Source: Phoronis australis (taxonomy: Eukaryota; Phoronida; Phoronidae). Taken from it: a stretch of 64,000 bases of DNA. Below are positions 47,931-62,143 of this stretch, piece after piece (the stretch's first letter is position 1; the number at the start of each line of letters is the position of its first letter). Location of the stretch: contig NMRA01000185.1 of the NCBI GenBank assembly GCA_002633005.1, forward strand, positions 495,854-559,853, in the 5' to 3' direction. A program made the position numbers and the translations under genes. The notes below the pieces were generated by a model. The model saw nothing but the letters and a program-made list of their open reading frames with translations, did not search any database and was not told the DNA's origin.

Positions 47931-49234
47931 GTAAAGTTTAGCAAAAATGGAAGAAGAACCAACAACAAAAACAACCGTATGAAGAAGATGACCACTGAAA
48001 TACCACTGGCTATCCTATTATAGTCACAGGCCCACAACAATATTGTGACTATGTTAATGAAAACATGCCAGTAAACTTCACCTACTTAAAGATTATTTGA
48101 GACCAAAATTCTCCGTATATGAAACGAAAGATGTATGCTTATTAAGTGCGTGATTATCAAGTTGATGAAGATGTTTTTCTGAGAAACACTATTTTGTGCC
48201 TTCATTTAATGCTTTTGGCATTGGTGAGCAGCTGTTTGCAATGATACTAATCTTTTTTTATTAATCTTAGATATAATGAATTTTGCTGAATGCATCAAAA
48301 GAATAATTGCAGTAGTTCAAATACATGTACTTACATGTAACTAGAGTTCATGAATTGAAACTGCATGTGCATAAGTCAGACAAAATATTTAGAACTCATG
48401 GTGAATGTCATAACGATTCATGAGAAAGGGTCATTTTGTGCTCTAAATACCAAAATTAAAATTCCTTTTTGAGAGAATTTCCAACTGTATCGTAATTCTT
48501 CATTTGTTTATTACACAACAAGGCAACATGGTCGACAAGTGAAATTTTGTCAAAATTTTTCCCAGATGAATGAACATTAAGAAAATTTAAGTCCTTTATT
48601 AGAAAGGTTTGTACTCAGTGCAGATCTAACTAAACCAACTACTGGTAATTTTTTTCATCATTTCCAGAAAAGAACCAGCTTTAGGAAAATGGAAAAATTA
48701 CAATTTTGGAAGGTCTTTTGTGCGAAATAAGTGAATTACTGTAAAAATCTAAGACCTGTTTTCCATCGGAAATAGATTATGAAAATAAGAGTGCTAAAAA
48801 ATAAAAGTTTTTACATTGACAAAGCATAAAATCGAAAGGCCTAAAAATAGCCAATGAAGATTTGTCACAGAATTGGAGTCTATCACTTGTACGTTTTGCA
48901 TATAAAAAGTTGGGTATGAATTGGCAATGGCAGTTTTGAAAAATAGCATTATCAGATCATACAGTAACTGCACTGCACACTAATGGTTGGAGGCATAACC
49001 CTTGAAAAGAATTAACAATTTGTTTTTTACCGAGACCATCAGTCAGTTGCCACAAATCAGAAGCAAAATTACCCAACATTGCCTTCATGTTGTTTCTCTC
49101 ATTTCACAATACAATACATAGGGATGAGATGAAGAAAATCCAGTTTATTAATTTTGACAATAAAAATAACAAAACTATGAACTAATGTGAAAACACTTAA
49201 GGTTATGTAGCTTTTAAAAAAATTTAAACTTTGG
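47931..49234. other. no gene; weak repeat similarity
   Basis: 48490-48735 shares ACAAGTGAAATTTTGTCAAAA, TGGAAAAATTACAATTTTGG and TTTTGTGCGAAATAAG-like words with 8690-8950, so both are old copies of another dispersed repeat. Confidence 0.4.
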
Positions 49235-52200
49235 TTGAATTCGGAACATGATACCTCATAAATGGCCCATTGAATTCCTATCAAACTTTCAGGTATTCTG
49301 GTTTATGCATTGTTCTCCCAAAATGTAAGGAATTATTTTTGAAGACTTCCACTTTTGCATCAGGGACTACCTAATAGTAGTACTATCATGGTCTTTGAGA
49401 AAAAAAATAAAGTTGCACAAAAGGAAAATGAAAACACATCTTAGAAAACTGTAACAGGATTCTTGAGCTTTCATCTTGAACACTGATATCAAAAACACTT
49501 AGACATATTATTGATACTGCTGTTTAGCTATCCAAGTGCCTACTGTTTTTGCTAAATTTCGGGAAAAGAACTTGGTGGTGTCTCCCAATGAATAAGTTTG
49601 ATAAAAAGTAAAAACTAAAATTGTAGAGGTTTTCTACTTTCAGACGATTGATATACTTCTACAGTTTTGTAGACACAATAAGAACTAGTATCAGCTGCAT
49701 GTGACTAGAGATAACATAACACCTAGACTTGTGATGTCAACAGACTATAATCACTTGCACACAGGACAGGTGACCTGAAACGGTTTAAACATGTGCTAAG
49801 GAAATATTGTAGGAGGTGTTTAATGAGAACAAGCAGTACAACTAAGCCTTTTCACATCAGAAATGTCATTGTATAATTCTACGAAAAATTGAACTGATAA
49901 TGAGACCCACTTCTAGGAACTGTTCTAGCCAATTATATTCAATGGCTCTTTATTTATTGGTAATATCAGCAACAATTTAAGGACTGTTTAACCAGAAATG
50001 CAACTATTCTCTGTCACTAATGCAGTGATGTGTTAAATAGGGCACAATCAAGTGTAAAAACTAACAGTAATATGCACTAAGAAAGACTTAATGTCTGAGC
50101 AATCAGCAGAATTACACTATAATGTTGTAATGTCAAAGCCACATGACTGAAACCTGATTAAGGGTTAAAGATCCGGTTTGTGTATTGCATTATAGTTGCC
50201 TCTACTTTCAATCAAGGAGATTAAATTTGTGCAGCTATTTTAAAAGTATTCTGAATGATAATCAAAACTTCACAGCTTGTGGAACATTAAAAAATGAGTG
50301 AACTTTTGGAAAAGGGTTCTAACTGTACCATCTTTTCATTTTTGAGAGTTCAAATTGCCATAAAATATATTCAATACAGTTGCATAATACATGCTCAACA
50401 CAGATACTACAAAAGTTTGTCATTGTTTCTATTTATTCCTCGGCACTTTAAAACACAAGAGGCAACAATTTTCTTAATGAAAGTGAAATTTGATGAACAA
50501 AAACTATCTCTTGATGACTACTCCGTGAGGCAAAATGAATAAGCCTTGAAGCTACAAATAGTATGGGGCCTTAACAAATAAGATTTTGACTTGAAGTGTG
50601 GAGTGGTGATATTCAGAGTTGTGATGTAAAGAAAATGTTTTCACTCAAGGAGCAATTGTTTGTTCACATGCATTCACTGTTTACATCAGGATACAGTGAA
50701 AAAGGGGAAGTCCCACTGAGCGTGACCTACTTATATCACAGGCAGCTGGGAGCGACTAAACCGAATACCTGACCTAAACAAATAAAGGTGCCAATCTTCC
50801 AAGAAACACGATCAATTTGCGTAAATGGTCGATAACAGAGCAAAACTTGAAAACCCTGGCAATGATTAGAACAGGAAGAGACAACAATGAAGAGAGGAGT
50901 CCCACAATGCATTTCATAGAATTGAATCCTGTATCTGCTTGTTTGTAAATTGAATAGTTTTGTTATCTGAAAATGGCTTAGGGATTCCTGATAAGTGACT
51001 ACTTTAAAATTCTTAATGAACTGAAGGGCAATTGTGTATCTCAATAAATTAGCTACCGGTGTTTTATGATTTCTAAACAAGATTTCACAAACTTATGTTT
51101 GATTTTTATAACCATCAATTTAAATAGAACACATGGGGAGGGCTATAATACATCTGTTTACAGTTCTTTATTTTGATTTCCAAGACTTGTGAATACTGCA
51201 GTTTTACTGTGAGTTCAAGTCCCTTAGAATTTTCCCCTCCGTCTTGTTATTGTACTTCACTTTCAAGATAAATATTAGAAAAAATAATGCAAAAAGTGTT
51301 CAAATGTAAAGGTAACAAGGGCCAAGGTGTGTAGTGTTTACGTGACCAATTATCATCAATGGGTCAGCTGATGATAAGATAGATTACATTTTATCTTATC
51401 ACTGACCATTTCCAGATACAACTGCATTTGACTGTGCACATGGCCAGTGATACCTATCCCAAACTGTAAACAGAATAACTATCATGATAAAGGTATACTA
51501 CACACCTAGTAGGAACTGGTATTAAAGTTATTGTAGCACCTTAATAACATGTCAGGGTATTTAGTAAAAAATCTACAAAACTATAGATTTTAACTCCGTA
51601 AAAGTATGCATTTTCTGGAATTAAAAAGTCTACATAATTTGATTTTTGACTTCATACGAAGTTGACTTTTTAGTAACACATAGCCAAGAAGGAATGTGCA
51701 TAAAATCAAAATGAAAACGAGGTGATAATTTAGAAAATTGTAACAGCTTCTGTGAGATTTTATCTTGGACATAAGTTGAAAGGCTTAGTCACACTACTGA
51801 AACAATGGTTTGACTATGAATGTATCTTACATTTTTGCTAATGTTTACTAAAAACACGAGGTCAAGTGGCCCAAGTTGTTGTAGTTTAGTATAAAGCCAC
51901 AAATCAGATTCTTGAGTTTCTACTTTCATAAAATATATTCTTTTACTGAATTCAGTAGTTTTGTAGACATTTGGCTAAATGTGTACACTTGTTGACAAGT
52001 CGTAGATAACCTTAAGGAGCAACTATTACACCTGACATAAAAGCCACTACGCAAAAAATACCATGTCATGACACAAAATTTATGTCTCTGGAATTGCATT
52101 TAGAATTTTTACCAGTATTTCCATGCGCTGATTAGTGAATTCTGGTCGAATGCGACAATGTAATGATCAAATTAACAACAGGTTCTTTATTTATCAGCAC

Positions 52201-53060
52201 TCAGACCCAACCTACCCGTGACTTGGCAAATGTGCAAAACTGCTTTAGAACAATAAAGCTCACACCCAAACGCTATCAAGATTAAAGCCAATATCTAGCA
52301 ACTGAGGGATTTATTATCAAGTCCTTTATTCTATGTAAAATTCAGGACAACAGTAATACATTCATCCTACTAGCCATTCAATGTAACAAGGCATAATGGA
52401 GGTACTTTGCTAACACCAATAATTTCCCAGAATAAACACAGTACTGGCACTACTGCAAAAATCCAGGTGCATACATGCAAACACATTTCTAGGAGGAGCA
52501 ACCTTATTTTTTACATTCAATCCAAACTGCTTGATCAGTACCATGAATTCTGCAAGATGTAAGACCTTTCTTTCATTTTGCTGTGCCCATTTCCTGGAAA
52601 TCCAGGTCTACTTATCATGTTCAAGCATTCTAGTGATCAAAGCAACAATGAAATCATGCCTTGGACCTTAAACTTTTTATTGTGCCTGCTGGTTTCAAGG
52701 AATATATCACAGGCAGCAAATAATGGATCAATCTTATAAATTTGCACTTACTTTCTACAGCCACCCTTAAAATTATGTGGGATCCTAAATTTGGAATGTC
52801 ACACCTCAGAAATGGTAGATCGAATTCACTGATTCACCATTGCATCAGAGCCTACCAAAAGTAGTACTTTTATGAGAAAATGAGAACAAAATAACAACTC
52901 AGAAAGAAAATTGTTAAGAGGGTTTTCTGAGATTTCATCTTGAACATTAATATCAAATGAAATTTGGTAAAGTTATTGGCTCCATCAGTTTGCTGAGATT
53001 GCACTTTGACAAAAACTTTCGAAAAATGTGGTCAAGTGGTCAAGGTGTTACCTAACTTTA
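49235..53060. mobile_element. further family B copies, including a full-length one with both TIRs
   Basis: 51559-51980 (about 420 bp) has a left arm ATTTAGTAAAAAATCTACAA then AACTATAG. The reverse complement of its right arm is ATTTAGCCAAATGTCTACAA then AACTACTG, and similarity continues for about 60 bp. Minus-orientation copies lie at 49235-49740 and 52780-53060. The minus-strand frame at 50736-51080 (114 codons) sits between copies with no supporting signal. Confidence 0.5.
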
Positions 53061-55449
53061 AAAAAAAATAAAAAGAAACTTCTTCACGTGGACTTAAACA
53101 TTTCCTCACAGTGACACCATCGTTGACAACTTTCAGTTGGGAATGGGTCATCATTTAGGGTTCAAACTTTAGGATGGCCAGCACTAGAATGCTTTTCAAA
53201 GCCATGGCAATGGAAATAATGTCCTACCATGGTAAGAAAATTTTCAGGGCAGATTTAAGTGATATGGTTGTGGTTAAGATTTTGTTTCTGAACAGCTGAA
53301 CAGGGCACGCAATTTCAATATATGAAACATTAACACCTAAGATGAGTTAGGAGTAGAAAGGATGGGGAAACAGATGTAAAACAAACTAAGCGCAATAAAC
53401 AGGCCACCAAGATAGAGTAAGGCAGAGAAGCCAATGCAACAACAGAAAAACAACATGCTTGAACAGTCAAGCCCATGTGACATTGCAGGACTTTATTACA
53501 TCACCCAAACCAGTAAAGTGCACCCAGGTACAGAGTTCACCTAAGTGACTGCAGAAGGTTTGGAGTTGTCTCCCCATGTGAAGAAGAGGAGCAGGATCTT
53601 ATCTCCCCATTAAAACAACAGCAGGGACCAATGGAACACTGAACACCTTAGTTAATGTCACCTATCAACATAAAGTCTACTGTCTACAAAGCACAAGGGC
53701 AATAAAATGCATTGTGCACATATTTTATATCAAACACTTTAAAACACAATAATCCGTTTGTTGACCTTAATTTTAATGGCAATAAAATGAGGGCACAGGG
53801 GAGGATGACATCGCATAGTACATTATTAAATAAGCACTAGGCAGAAAGATCAAACGACATATAAAATGCACGTGCACAAATTATATGCCAAAATCAACGT
53901 TGTTAACAAACATCAATTCCATCAGCATATACTTCCAACTCACTCACATGTTCCACAGCATTTAGTAAAAGGCAATAAAGTACAAAAACATTCATATCTA
54001 AAACATTGGTATTTGCCATCTGCTATTTGTTTATAAGCAAAGAGTAGACATTTTTGTGGCCACCAACAGCAAATGACAAGAACTGGAAAAACACTGCGAC
54101 TGATGTCATCTCAGAACAATAACCTTAAGAGATTTAGGAACATGTGTATAATGAAGTCATAAGGATCATTGAGACTCATAACAGCAAAAACACTGAGTTA
54201 TTGCCAAATCGGAAAGGAAAGAAATGGTCTTTAGTCCCCAAGTTCAGTGTAACAGTGGCAGTGACAACTTATCATGATGTTGTTTGACATTGATCTGTTC
54301 CGTCACGTGCCAAACAGCCTTAAAAATTCTGATTGTTGACTTTACAATAGAACTTAGCTGTCAAAAACTTGCTTGAGTATGATTTTAATAAATCATCATT
54401 CAACTGCATTGGCGTGATGGCCCCTAATCTTACTCATAGGTTACACCTGTAACTTCAAGTTTATTTCAGTCTCCAATAGATAACAAAACAGCACGGCAAA
54501 TAGAAAAAGAGTGCTGGTCTATCATGAAATGCATATAATTTTACAAAGCACATATCAATGTTCTACACCAGCAAATGGCTAACAGTCACCACAGAAACAG
54601 TCAGAGTCCAAGTAAAACACTTGCAATAACCAAACAGTATGACTACAAGTTTGTGTACAAAACAACAGCACCATTCAGAAGAAAGGGTTTCATAACCAAG
54701 ATTCTTTCAAGCATTCCACAACCAAGTGCTTTCATAATTTAATAACTACCTTTGGCACAGAGCCATCACAACCAATCAAAACAGGCCAGGGAGGGCTCTT
54801 TACACCACAGGAGGAACTACAGAAATTTTAACAAACAAAAACAAAGCAAAGTCCAGTTGGGTAGCTGGTTATTGACATCTTGGGGCAGAGATAACCCAGT
54901 GCTGGGAGAAGGAGGAGGTCTACATTGTCTCAACCTTCCAAGCACCCTGACCCGATCATGACTCAGGTGGACTTTGATTTCTGTCGATGAGATGGCACTT
55001 TCCAATCTTGAGCCTCATGAGAAACCGTTATCTCCTATAAAGTCAATGAAAATGTCCATCAATAGCATTGCATTTAACATTTAGGCAGCACAATTCAACA
55101 GTAATAATAACAAATACTATATTAACTACTGCAAGTGCCATGAAAGTTGAGGCATTCTACAAAATTCCAAAATGAAAATATATTTGCAAGTAATACGTTG
55201 TTTTAATTCAAGTGCAACTAACTTGAGTCTAAAATAAAAAAAATTATTTATCTCATAAAAAGTTAATGAAATTGTCATCCAAAAAGAAAAAAGAACAAGC
55301 TCATGTTCAACTAGTTACTTGTCAGATATTGTAATGCAATGTGGGCAAGAATGTAAGACAAATTTTCTTGTTGCAGAAAGTCCTAAACAAATGAATCACA
55401 TTAAAAATATTCCAGCTTCTGAAGACTGAAAAATCAAAGGGTGATGGGT
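53061..55449. other. no gene seen
   Basis: AT-rich unique-looking sequence; frames at 54752-54961 and on its opposite strand are unsupported. Confidence 0.45.
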
Positions 55450-55921
55450 CCCCTGGGGGGCACAGCTATAGATGAGGTATACGGGACGTGGTACGCAGAA
55501 GGGCAACTTTTTAACAACCAGTTTTTCTACAAAAGGGAGCATCTCTGACATAATTACCTACAAAAGGGTTCAATTTGGGAGTTTGAAACACTATAGAAGG
55601 CTCCCTTTTGCAACTTCAAAAATTTAAAGAAGAGTTTTCAATGTTATTTATATCTTTTGAAACTTGCTCCATGTTATCTTTACTTGCACCATTTCACGCT
55701 ATTGAGTTAAAAATTCATCTGTCTGAGAAACCTTACAAAAGTTTTAGGTTTACAGAATTAACACCTATAAAAGGCTAGAACAAATCCAACGAAAGATTGA
55801 TTTTCCCATTGAAGCTCCCCCAAAATGGGTTCCTTTTTCAAGCCCATACTCTAACTAGCTTAGCTGGGTATCGTACTTTTCTAGCTGCACCCCAACAAAA
55901 ATATAATCAAGTACCCCCTGG
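55450..55921. mobile_element. possible TIR element with CCCTGGGGG ends
   Basis: The left end reads CCCCTGGGGGGCACAGCTAT. The reverse complement of the right end reads CCAGGGGGTACTTGATTATA and further GGGGTGCAGCTAG. Inside both ends are ACAAAAGGG/AAAAGGAACCC-type words. The arms are imperfect and no target-site duplication is clear. Confidence 0.4.
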
Positions 55922-56475
55922 AACAGACTATCACCATCAGGTGACTGGCATCAAAGTGCCAAGTCACACTTTTGCACTTTCATCTTTTACTTAACCATTG
56001 ATAACAATGATGATTACAAACCAGGACCACTTCCGTACCCTGTGGTACCTTCGACAGGTAAATTGGCACTCGTCACTAGTCAGTACAATCAAGTCATCAG
56101 ACGACCTATCACCATGCAACATTCCGGACTTTGCACCGTTTCGTCATGAGGCCCGAGCATGCAGACGGATGATGGCCCGGTAATAGCTGTTCCTTGACCA
56201 ACGCAGACGCAATGCCAGGTATTGGTGAGTTATCGGATTATCGTGAGAAAGCTATGCCACGTTATCAGATACAAGCATAGCTGAGCATGATAAGATTGTG
56301 AGAGTCACGTAGTACTATATACTACACGTGGACTTCGTATTGTTTTGCTTCCCCAGCTTTATAAGTAGCATTTTTAAACAAAATTAAAGCCGAACAATTG
56401 CGTCTATATTTTTAAAACCTTTCTTTACGCGACATGAAAATAGCGTCAAAATTTAAATTGAACACGGATCCCCGG

Positions 56476-56608
56476 TGAATGCACAGCGGCATTCAGACGA
56501 GTTAAAGAATTTACTAAAAGATTGGAACGAGCTATACAAGCTAACTGACTATATCAATATGCAGATATTAGTATATCTTATCCATTTAAAACCATTTGGC
56601 AGTCAAGG
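56476..56608 (+). CDS. weak exon candidate
   Basis: An open frame (56475-56753, no ATG at its start) contains RHSDELKNLLKDWNELYKLT and passes a good 5' splice motif (CAAG then GTGAGG at 56609). A 3' splice site at AATGCACAG (56489) lacks a strong pyrimidine tract. No partner exon and no family recognised. Confidence 0.2.
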
Positions 56609-56753
56609 TGAGGCTGCTTGTATGTCTCTGGATAGACAAAAATTGTTTCTACGGCATTTAACCAATGGCGCTAAAACAATCGTTTTACTTGAGCAACTGA
56701 TGATGGCAACCCACAAGCTACATTGTAAACAAAGATGTGTTGGAGATGGATGA

Positions 56754-59506
56754 TTAAATACATATAAGGTAAAATCTCATGAAGTGCGTACACAATGAAA
56801 ATCCAAAATTGACATTTTGCATTTTTAGTAAAAGGGCTTCAAACATTTCTGTGCATGGCCACTTTTTCAAAACTTTTGTCTAACGATAGGGGTGGTACAA
56901 TGAACACGGAAAAGCAAATAATTTTGGTGCTACACATGTTTCATACAAAAAAATAAAGTACGATTTCACTCGTTGCCATATTTAGTCCTAAACTGGCAAG
57001 ATTTTACGGTACGCCAACATCGTACCATTGCTTATTTGATGGAATAACAGAATGAACCACTTCATTAGCCGAGTTGACCACTGCACGGTGCTTTAAAACC
57101 CTGCCAAAATGAACATCTTCACGATTATTGTCTGGTTTTACACTACAGCTTTAGCCAGATAGCTTTCTTGCATGTTGAGGCAGTGCAACAATGGATCAAC
57201 AATGGCTTAATCTAGTTGGCTGATAACCAACATACATCATGACAACAATGAACAAGAGGATATCCTTTGTATTCTCAAGAATACAAAGATAAGATTGGAT
57301 AATTTAAAGCACTTTAACTATTTTTCAGGATTTCAGGGTAATTTATTGTTTGACACCAGTAGCATTAAACCTTCAGTCAGTGCACTACATTTATGTCTGT
57401 ATCAAGGATTAAGGTTTATGACCCAGTTCATGTGATAATGCAATAATTACGTAAATATTACCTTTGAACAAAAAGCAATTGTCACACTAACCTTACCAGA
57501 CAATCACAAGCGACAGGTCATAACCCTTGTGCAGCACGAGGACATTTTTTTCGCCTCTGGTTCACGTGCGTGTCCCCTGCAAAGACAATGATGAAACAAA
57601 TCTGAAGACAAAAAATACAGCAAACCCAATGTTCAACTCGACATGAAAGAAAATAATGCCCACCAAAGTAAAATCTCACCAATTTCAGACAATAATAATA
57701 ATAGTTGCTAAAATACCCTTTTTGAGTTTTCAACGGCTTCTAATGTTGTGAATGCCCACCATCTTTGTCTACTGTGCAAAACTTCAACATGGAAATCCCA
57801 CAGTATATGGAAAATATGATGAAATAATTTTCACTGGTCGAACATATTGTGTCCTAAATTGGGCATATTTTAGTGTAACTTTCATATCTCAAACATTTGA
57901 AAACAGATGCAAAATAGGCTACGGTAAACGCTCTTCAATTTGGCACATAAGGTTCACCTATATGTGGAAAAAGTCGATCCAGAACCATTGAAGCATTCAC
58001 AAGAATGCAGAGATCATACTAGCAATTGATGACAAAAAACGATGAAATATTTATCCACCCAAATAAAGCAAAATTCCTACAACTACTGTCTACTTTTTCC
58101 GGGAAATTTATTAAAGATTCATATGACGAAAGTTTCAGACAAACTCCCACGGTATGAAAATACCAGTTTGAGCAGAAACAATCAACTACGCGTGAGCAGT
58201 AAAATACATAGAAGCTCAAACATGCAATACAAAAACCCCACATTGAATTACAGTGGAATTTACCAGGCCTTTTTAAGATGTAATACTGCAGTGGTGGTGG
58301 TGGGGGCGGTGGTGGTGGTGTTGCAGGTGAAAGTGTTTTGTTTCAGTCTACACACCAACAAATGCAAATATCACCAACATTTATCAGAAAACTGAACTTC
58401 TTGCATCGAAATGTAGATCATCTTTAACAAGGAAACATTTTGTCAACTTTGTGAGATCTGCAGCCACTCAAGCTTCTGTGTGCAAAAGCTCAGATAATCA
58501 ATTGTACACAAATCATCTTGCAAGACTAAACAGAGCTTTTAAAAGAGACTTGGAAACCTATTTAGTCTGCTTCCCAATGTGAAGTTGCTTCCTGAGGAAT
58601 CCAAAACTTTTGCCCATGCATCCAGCGACAAGGTCATCAGCCGAGAATCACGAGGCCAAGGCAAAATACTCAGGAGGCATTAGCTCAAAAGTCACACACG
58701 GAACAGTTGGATGACTCTCACGTGGAATGTCAAATATAATCTACTATAGATTACAATCACAAAATGGTAAAAAATGTCTAGCCGGGTGAATACCCTACCG
58801 ACCTTGAGAGAACTAATTTTGCCAGTCATTAGGGAACTCTAGCAGCCAAAACAAGAAATCAAACACCTATCAGACAGTGCCCCTGAAACAGCTATATACA
58901 TCTGCCCACATATATTGACTCTCTGGTTTGTTTAGACTGTCTCTTTCAAAATACATTCCAAAAATTGCAGGATGACCACAATCTCAAACCATGGATATTT
59001 ATGGTAGCAGGCAGAAATCTGGTGGCATTACCAGAAGCCATCCCTGGCAGCACTGGAAAAACCATCAGAGGCATGCTGGATACTATAAATCTGAGTAACA
59101 TGGTACCTTTTATCTGTTGTTTGCTGGGGTTTGGCAGCTATTGCTAAAAACAAACTAGGCGAAACCAAGCTGAACTGGAGGTAATGCAAACCACATCAAT
59201 GCAGATAGAGCCAAAGAAAGCCTCGCCACACTGGATAGTCGCCACTGATCCACCAGACCATCTTAACCACCCAAGCAAATTCCATTGATGCTGAAACCTC
59301 TGTAATCACAACAACTTGAAAAGCCAACCAAAAATGAATAATGGGTAGGTACACACAGTGCCAGTAGGTGGAAACTGGGTTACGTAAAATATAGGTTTAT
59401 TGGAAGGGTGATTTGATTGCTGTATTATTTCAGCACACAGCACCCTCAACACAAGTGTAAAGTGCCAAAGCTAATACACACGTTTGACAGAGATGATGTA
59501 GAACAT
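56754..59506. other. no gene; repeat fragments and microsatellites
   Basis: 57655-57765 is a minus-strand copy of family A (AATCTCACCAATTTCAGACA, then GGCTTCTAATGTTGTGAATG). 57692-57706 is a short (AAT)n run and 58292-58321 a (GTG)n run with one interruption. Otherwise AT-rich and featureless. Confidence 0.45.
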
Positions 59507-59763
59507 AGGGAGGGGTGGATGGAAGGAAGGGTGGAGTGAGGGAGGGAGTGCGGTAGGAATCGGAAAGGGGGGGGCAGGGAGTTAGGGATGGTAGGAAGGA
59601 GGGAAGGAGGGAAGGAGAGAAGACAATGGAGAAGGAGGGAGGTTGGTAGAGATAAGGAAAGGATTAGAGTTAGAGGGAGGGAGAAGGGGGAGGGGAGAGA
59701 GAAGGGGAAGGGGAGGGAGAAGGGGGAGGGGAGGGAGAGAGAACGGGAGCGGGAGAAAGAGCA
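59507..59763 (+). repeat. polypurine tract (GGA/GGGA-rich), about 260 bp
   Basis: Almost pure purine on the plus strand, built of GGGAGG, GAAGG and GGGGAGGGAGA words; near-mirror repeats lie at 59680-59745 (GGGAGAAGGGGGAGGGGA). The Arg/Glu/Gly-rich frame over it is an artefact of composition. Confidence 0.9.
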
Positions 59764-60756
59764 TCACATATTCAAATACTACCTAACTAGGCACCTTTCC
59801 AACACTAAAATAACAAATTTGTGGCTGTGTGAATCAATTGCAGTTTTTGCAAACTGCCACAGTCCCATCTCCAACTAAGCTCATGGGGAAGGCATACACA
59901 CAGAAAAGAGCTGCAGAACTGTCATCTAATCTAATGGCATTTGCGATTGCCAATGTGAAGTCAAACTATGACTAACTATGCCACTCAATACAATTATTCC
60001 AATGGAAACAAAATAGCAATGTATCACAATACCCAGAAAAAGTCAAATGGTAAGAAAACAAAACCAAAACCATTTTCCAAGCAGAAAAGAAATTTGGCAG
60101 TTTACCAAAAATGAGGCTAATCTAATTCCAAACAGGATGTTGTGTTAAAACCTTATAAACTGACCTGACCAAACAGTGATAATTAATAATTTTGATAATA
60201 ACATGTTACTAATGAGAAATTTTTATATTAAGGCACTTCAACCTATAAATATTAAATATACCACCAGGCTTTTTATCAGCTTGTTTTTTGAGCCATTAAA
60301 TATCCAGGACAGCACAGAATAACAACTTTGACTTCTCTACCACCAGATGGCAGTACCTTACAGACACATCCTAAAGCTTGCACAAACTCAACTGTTGTTT
60401 CCCCAGAATATTTCTTCTACACCAAAAGACATATGCTAGAAGCACATCACAGCCCTTTTGCTTGTGATAAGTTTTTGTTTTATTTTCTTTTTAAAATTAA
60501 AGCTACATTTTACCTTGTTTTGGTGGAATTCAAATATATGCATTTCCAAGAACCAAATAAAACATCAGTGGATTGCATACAGTAAAAAGAGTTTGCTATC
60601 CAGAATCGTGACCCAACTTTTTAAGCAGTGTATCTTAACATTTCTCAGATGCAACACATAAAATGGGCTGGATACAAAGTTTCTGCAAATGCTTTCATCA
60701 TTTTGGCACACGAGTATGATAACATTAAAAGGGGCATGGGCCCGCGGGGATAACTA
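59764..60756. other. no gene seen
   Basis: AT-rich; nothing supportable. Confidence 0.45.
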
Positions 60757-60986
60757 ATATTGACAAGGTGCCCGTAGGCATGTACCAAAATTGCTGAGAC
60801 CCGCCCCTATTGCGGGTGCCAGGACTGCTAATTCCCACTCCCTTTGTGGGGTAGATTTTTCTGCCTCATCTCATGAAATGGAAATTTAGGGGCCTATTGG
60901 AACCTGCATGGGTCCCTCAAAACTTGCTGAAAAAGTATCGTCTACCCGCAGTTTTTGGTACACACCTGTGAGCACCTTGTCAATAT
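60757..60986. mobile_element. 230-bp MITE with 34-bp TIRs
   Basis: The left arm 60757-60790 begins ATATTGACAAGGTGC and ends TGTACCAAAA. The reverse complement of 60953-60986 begins ATATTGACAAGGTGC and ends TGTACCAAAA. The arms match at about 29 of 34 positions. The interior has no coding capacity. A target-site duplication is not clear. Confidence 0.8.
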
Positions 60987-62140
60987 GAGTGACTCCCTCA
61001 GGGCATGAGCCAAAAGAACTATTTCATGTCTCCTTCAGTAGAGAGCAGGAGCTATATACAATACATGTTCCTGCCCGAATAAGGCAACGTTCTGCTGAAA
61101 CTGCCTGAGCTAAAATTCTGATGAGACATAATTCACAAAGACACGAACACTTTTAAGAAAGTTTTGGCTGTAAAAATTTGGGATGCAGTGAGCCAAGCAT
61201 GGGTGCTTGAAGGTAAAAATTTGGAATTTCGGGGGTGGGCACGGTCGTTAATCCAGATGAGTATGGTAGGCCAATGACCATTTATAAATGATAAAACAAT
61301 ATGCACACCATGAAAAGAATCCTACGGTGACACTCCAACCGGTCGAGATTGGGGATTACACCACCGGTTTGCACATACCATAGAATCTGCCAGTTTAGAT
61401 CAAAGACACCATGCTGTTGTGGTTAATTAAATTACTCTAGGCTGCTGATGCACACCCTGTTGCAATCCCTCATAGAGTTGGCCTCACGTAACCAAAATTA
61501 ACTTAGCACTTTTAAAACCGTCACCTGTGTGAGTTACAACTGATTCCAATCTCGAGGGGAATTTTTCAATAACTTGAGGGGAAATTTTGAGCCTCATGAG
61601 GGGAATTTCGCATGATTTCTCAACAATTTTCAGAGGGGAATGAAATCGATGTTCAGCCCCAAAATTAAAGGATTGGGGGGCCCTGTTGATACTACATCTT
61701 CGTTTCTCCAGATGGCCAGTAAATAACGATAATATTCCGAGAAGCCATGATTAAAAGCAATTTATGATTCACAGCAACTGGGATGCCAAATTCACACCGA
61801 AGATTCACTCTGAGAATAACTTCCACCTCACAGGGGTATAATCTCTCTTCCTTTGAAATTTCAAGGTCCATTGTTCAATCATCTAAATCTTAAAACTATT
61901 TTATCGGTGTAAAGCACTTTTGTACCCCACAACAGAATTCAAGCAAGAGGTAGCTCAATTATAATAATCCATATACGTCAAACTAGTTCAGTGATACATT
62001 TGAAGTTTCATATTAAGCTTGAAAAACACATTTTTGGGATAAATGAAATTTCAGCTGCAAGCCTTGCCACGCTGTTTTGCACAAACAATAAGAACAGAAT
62101 CTATGAAGTGTATCTGACCATTAAGAATTCAAGACTGGAA
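60987..62140. other. no gene; local GAGGGGAA repeats
   Basis: 61553-61645 has four GAGGGGAA(A)(T) words at irregular spacing. Otherwise unique-looking. Confidence 0.4.
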
Positions 62141-62143
62141 ATT

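Noticed and set aside
50736-51080. 114-codon minus-strand frame
   Set aside because: AT-rich, hydrophobic-random composition, no splice sites in phase and no recognisable motif.
59588-59878. Arg/Glu/Gly-rich open frame and its Pro/Leu-rich opposite strand
   Set aside because: Both are by-products of the polypurine tract.
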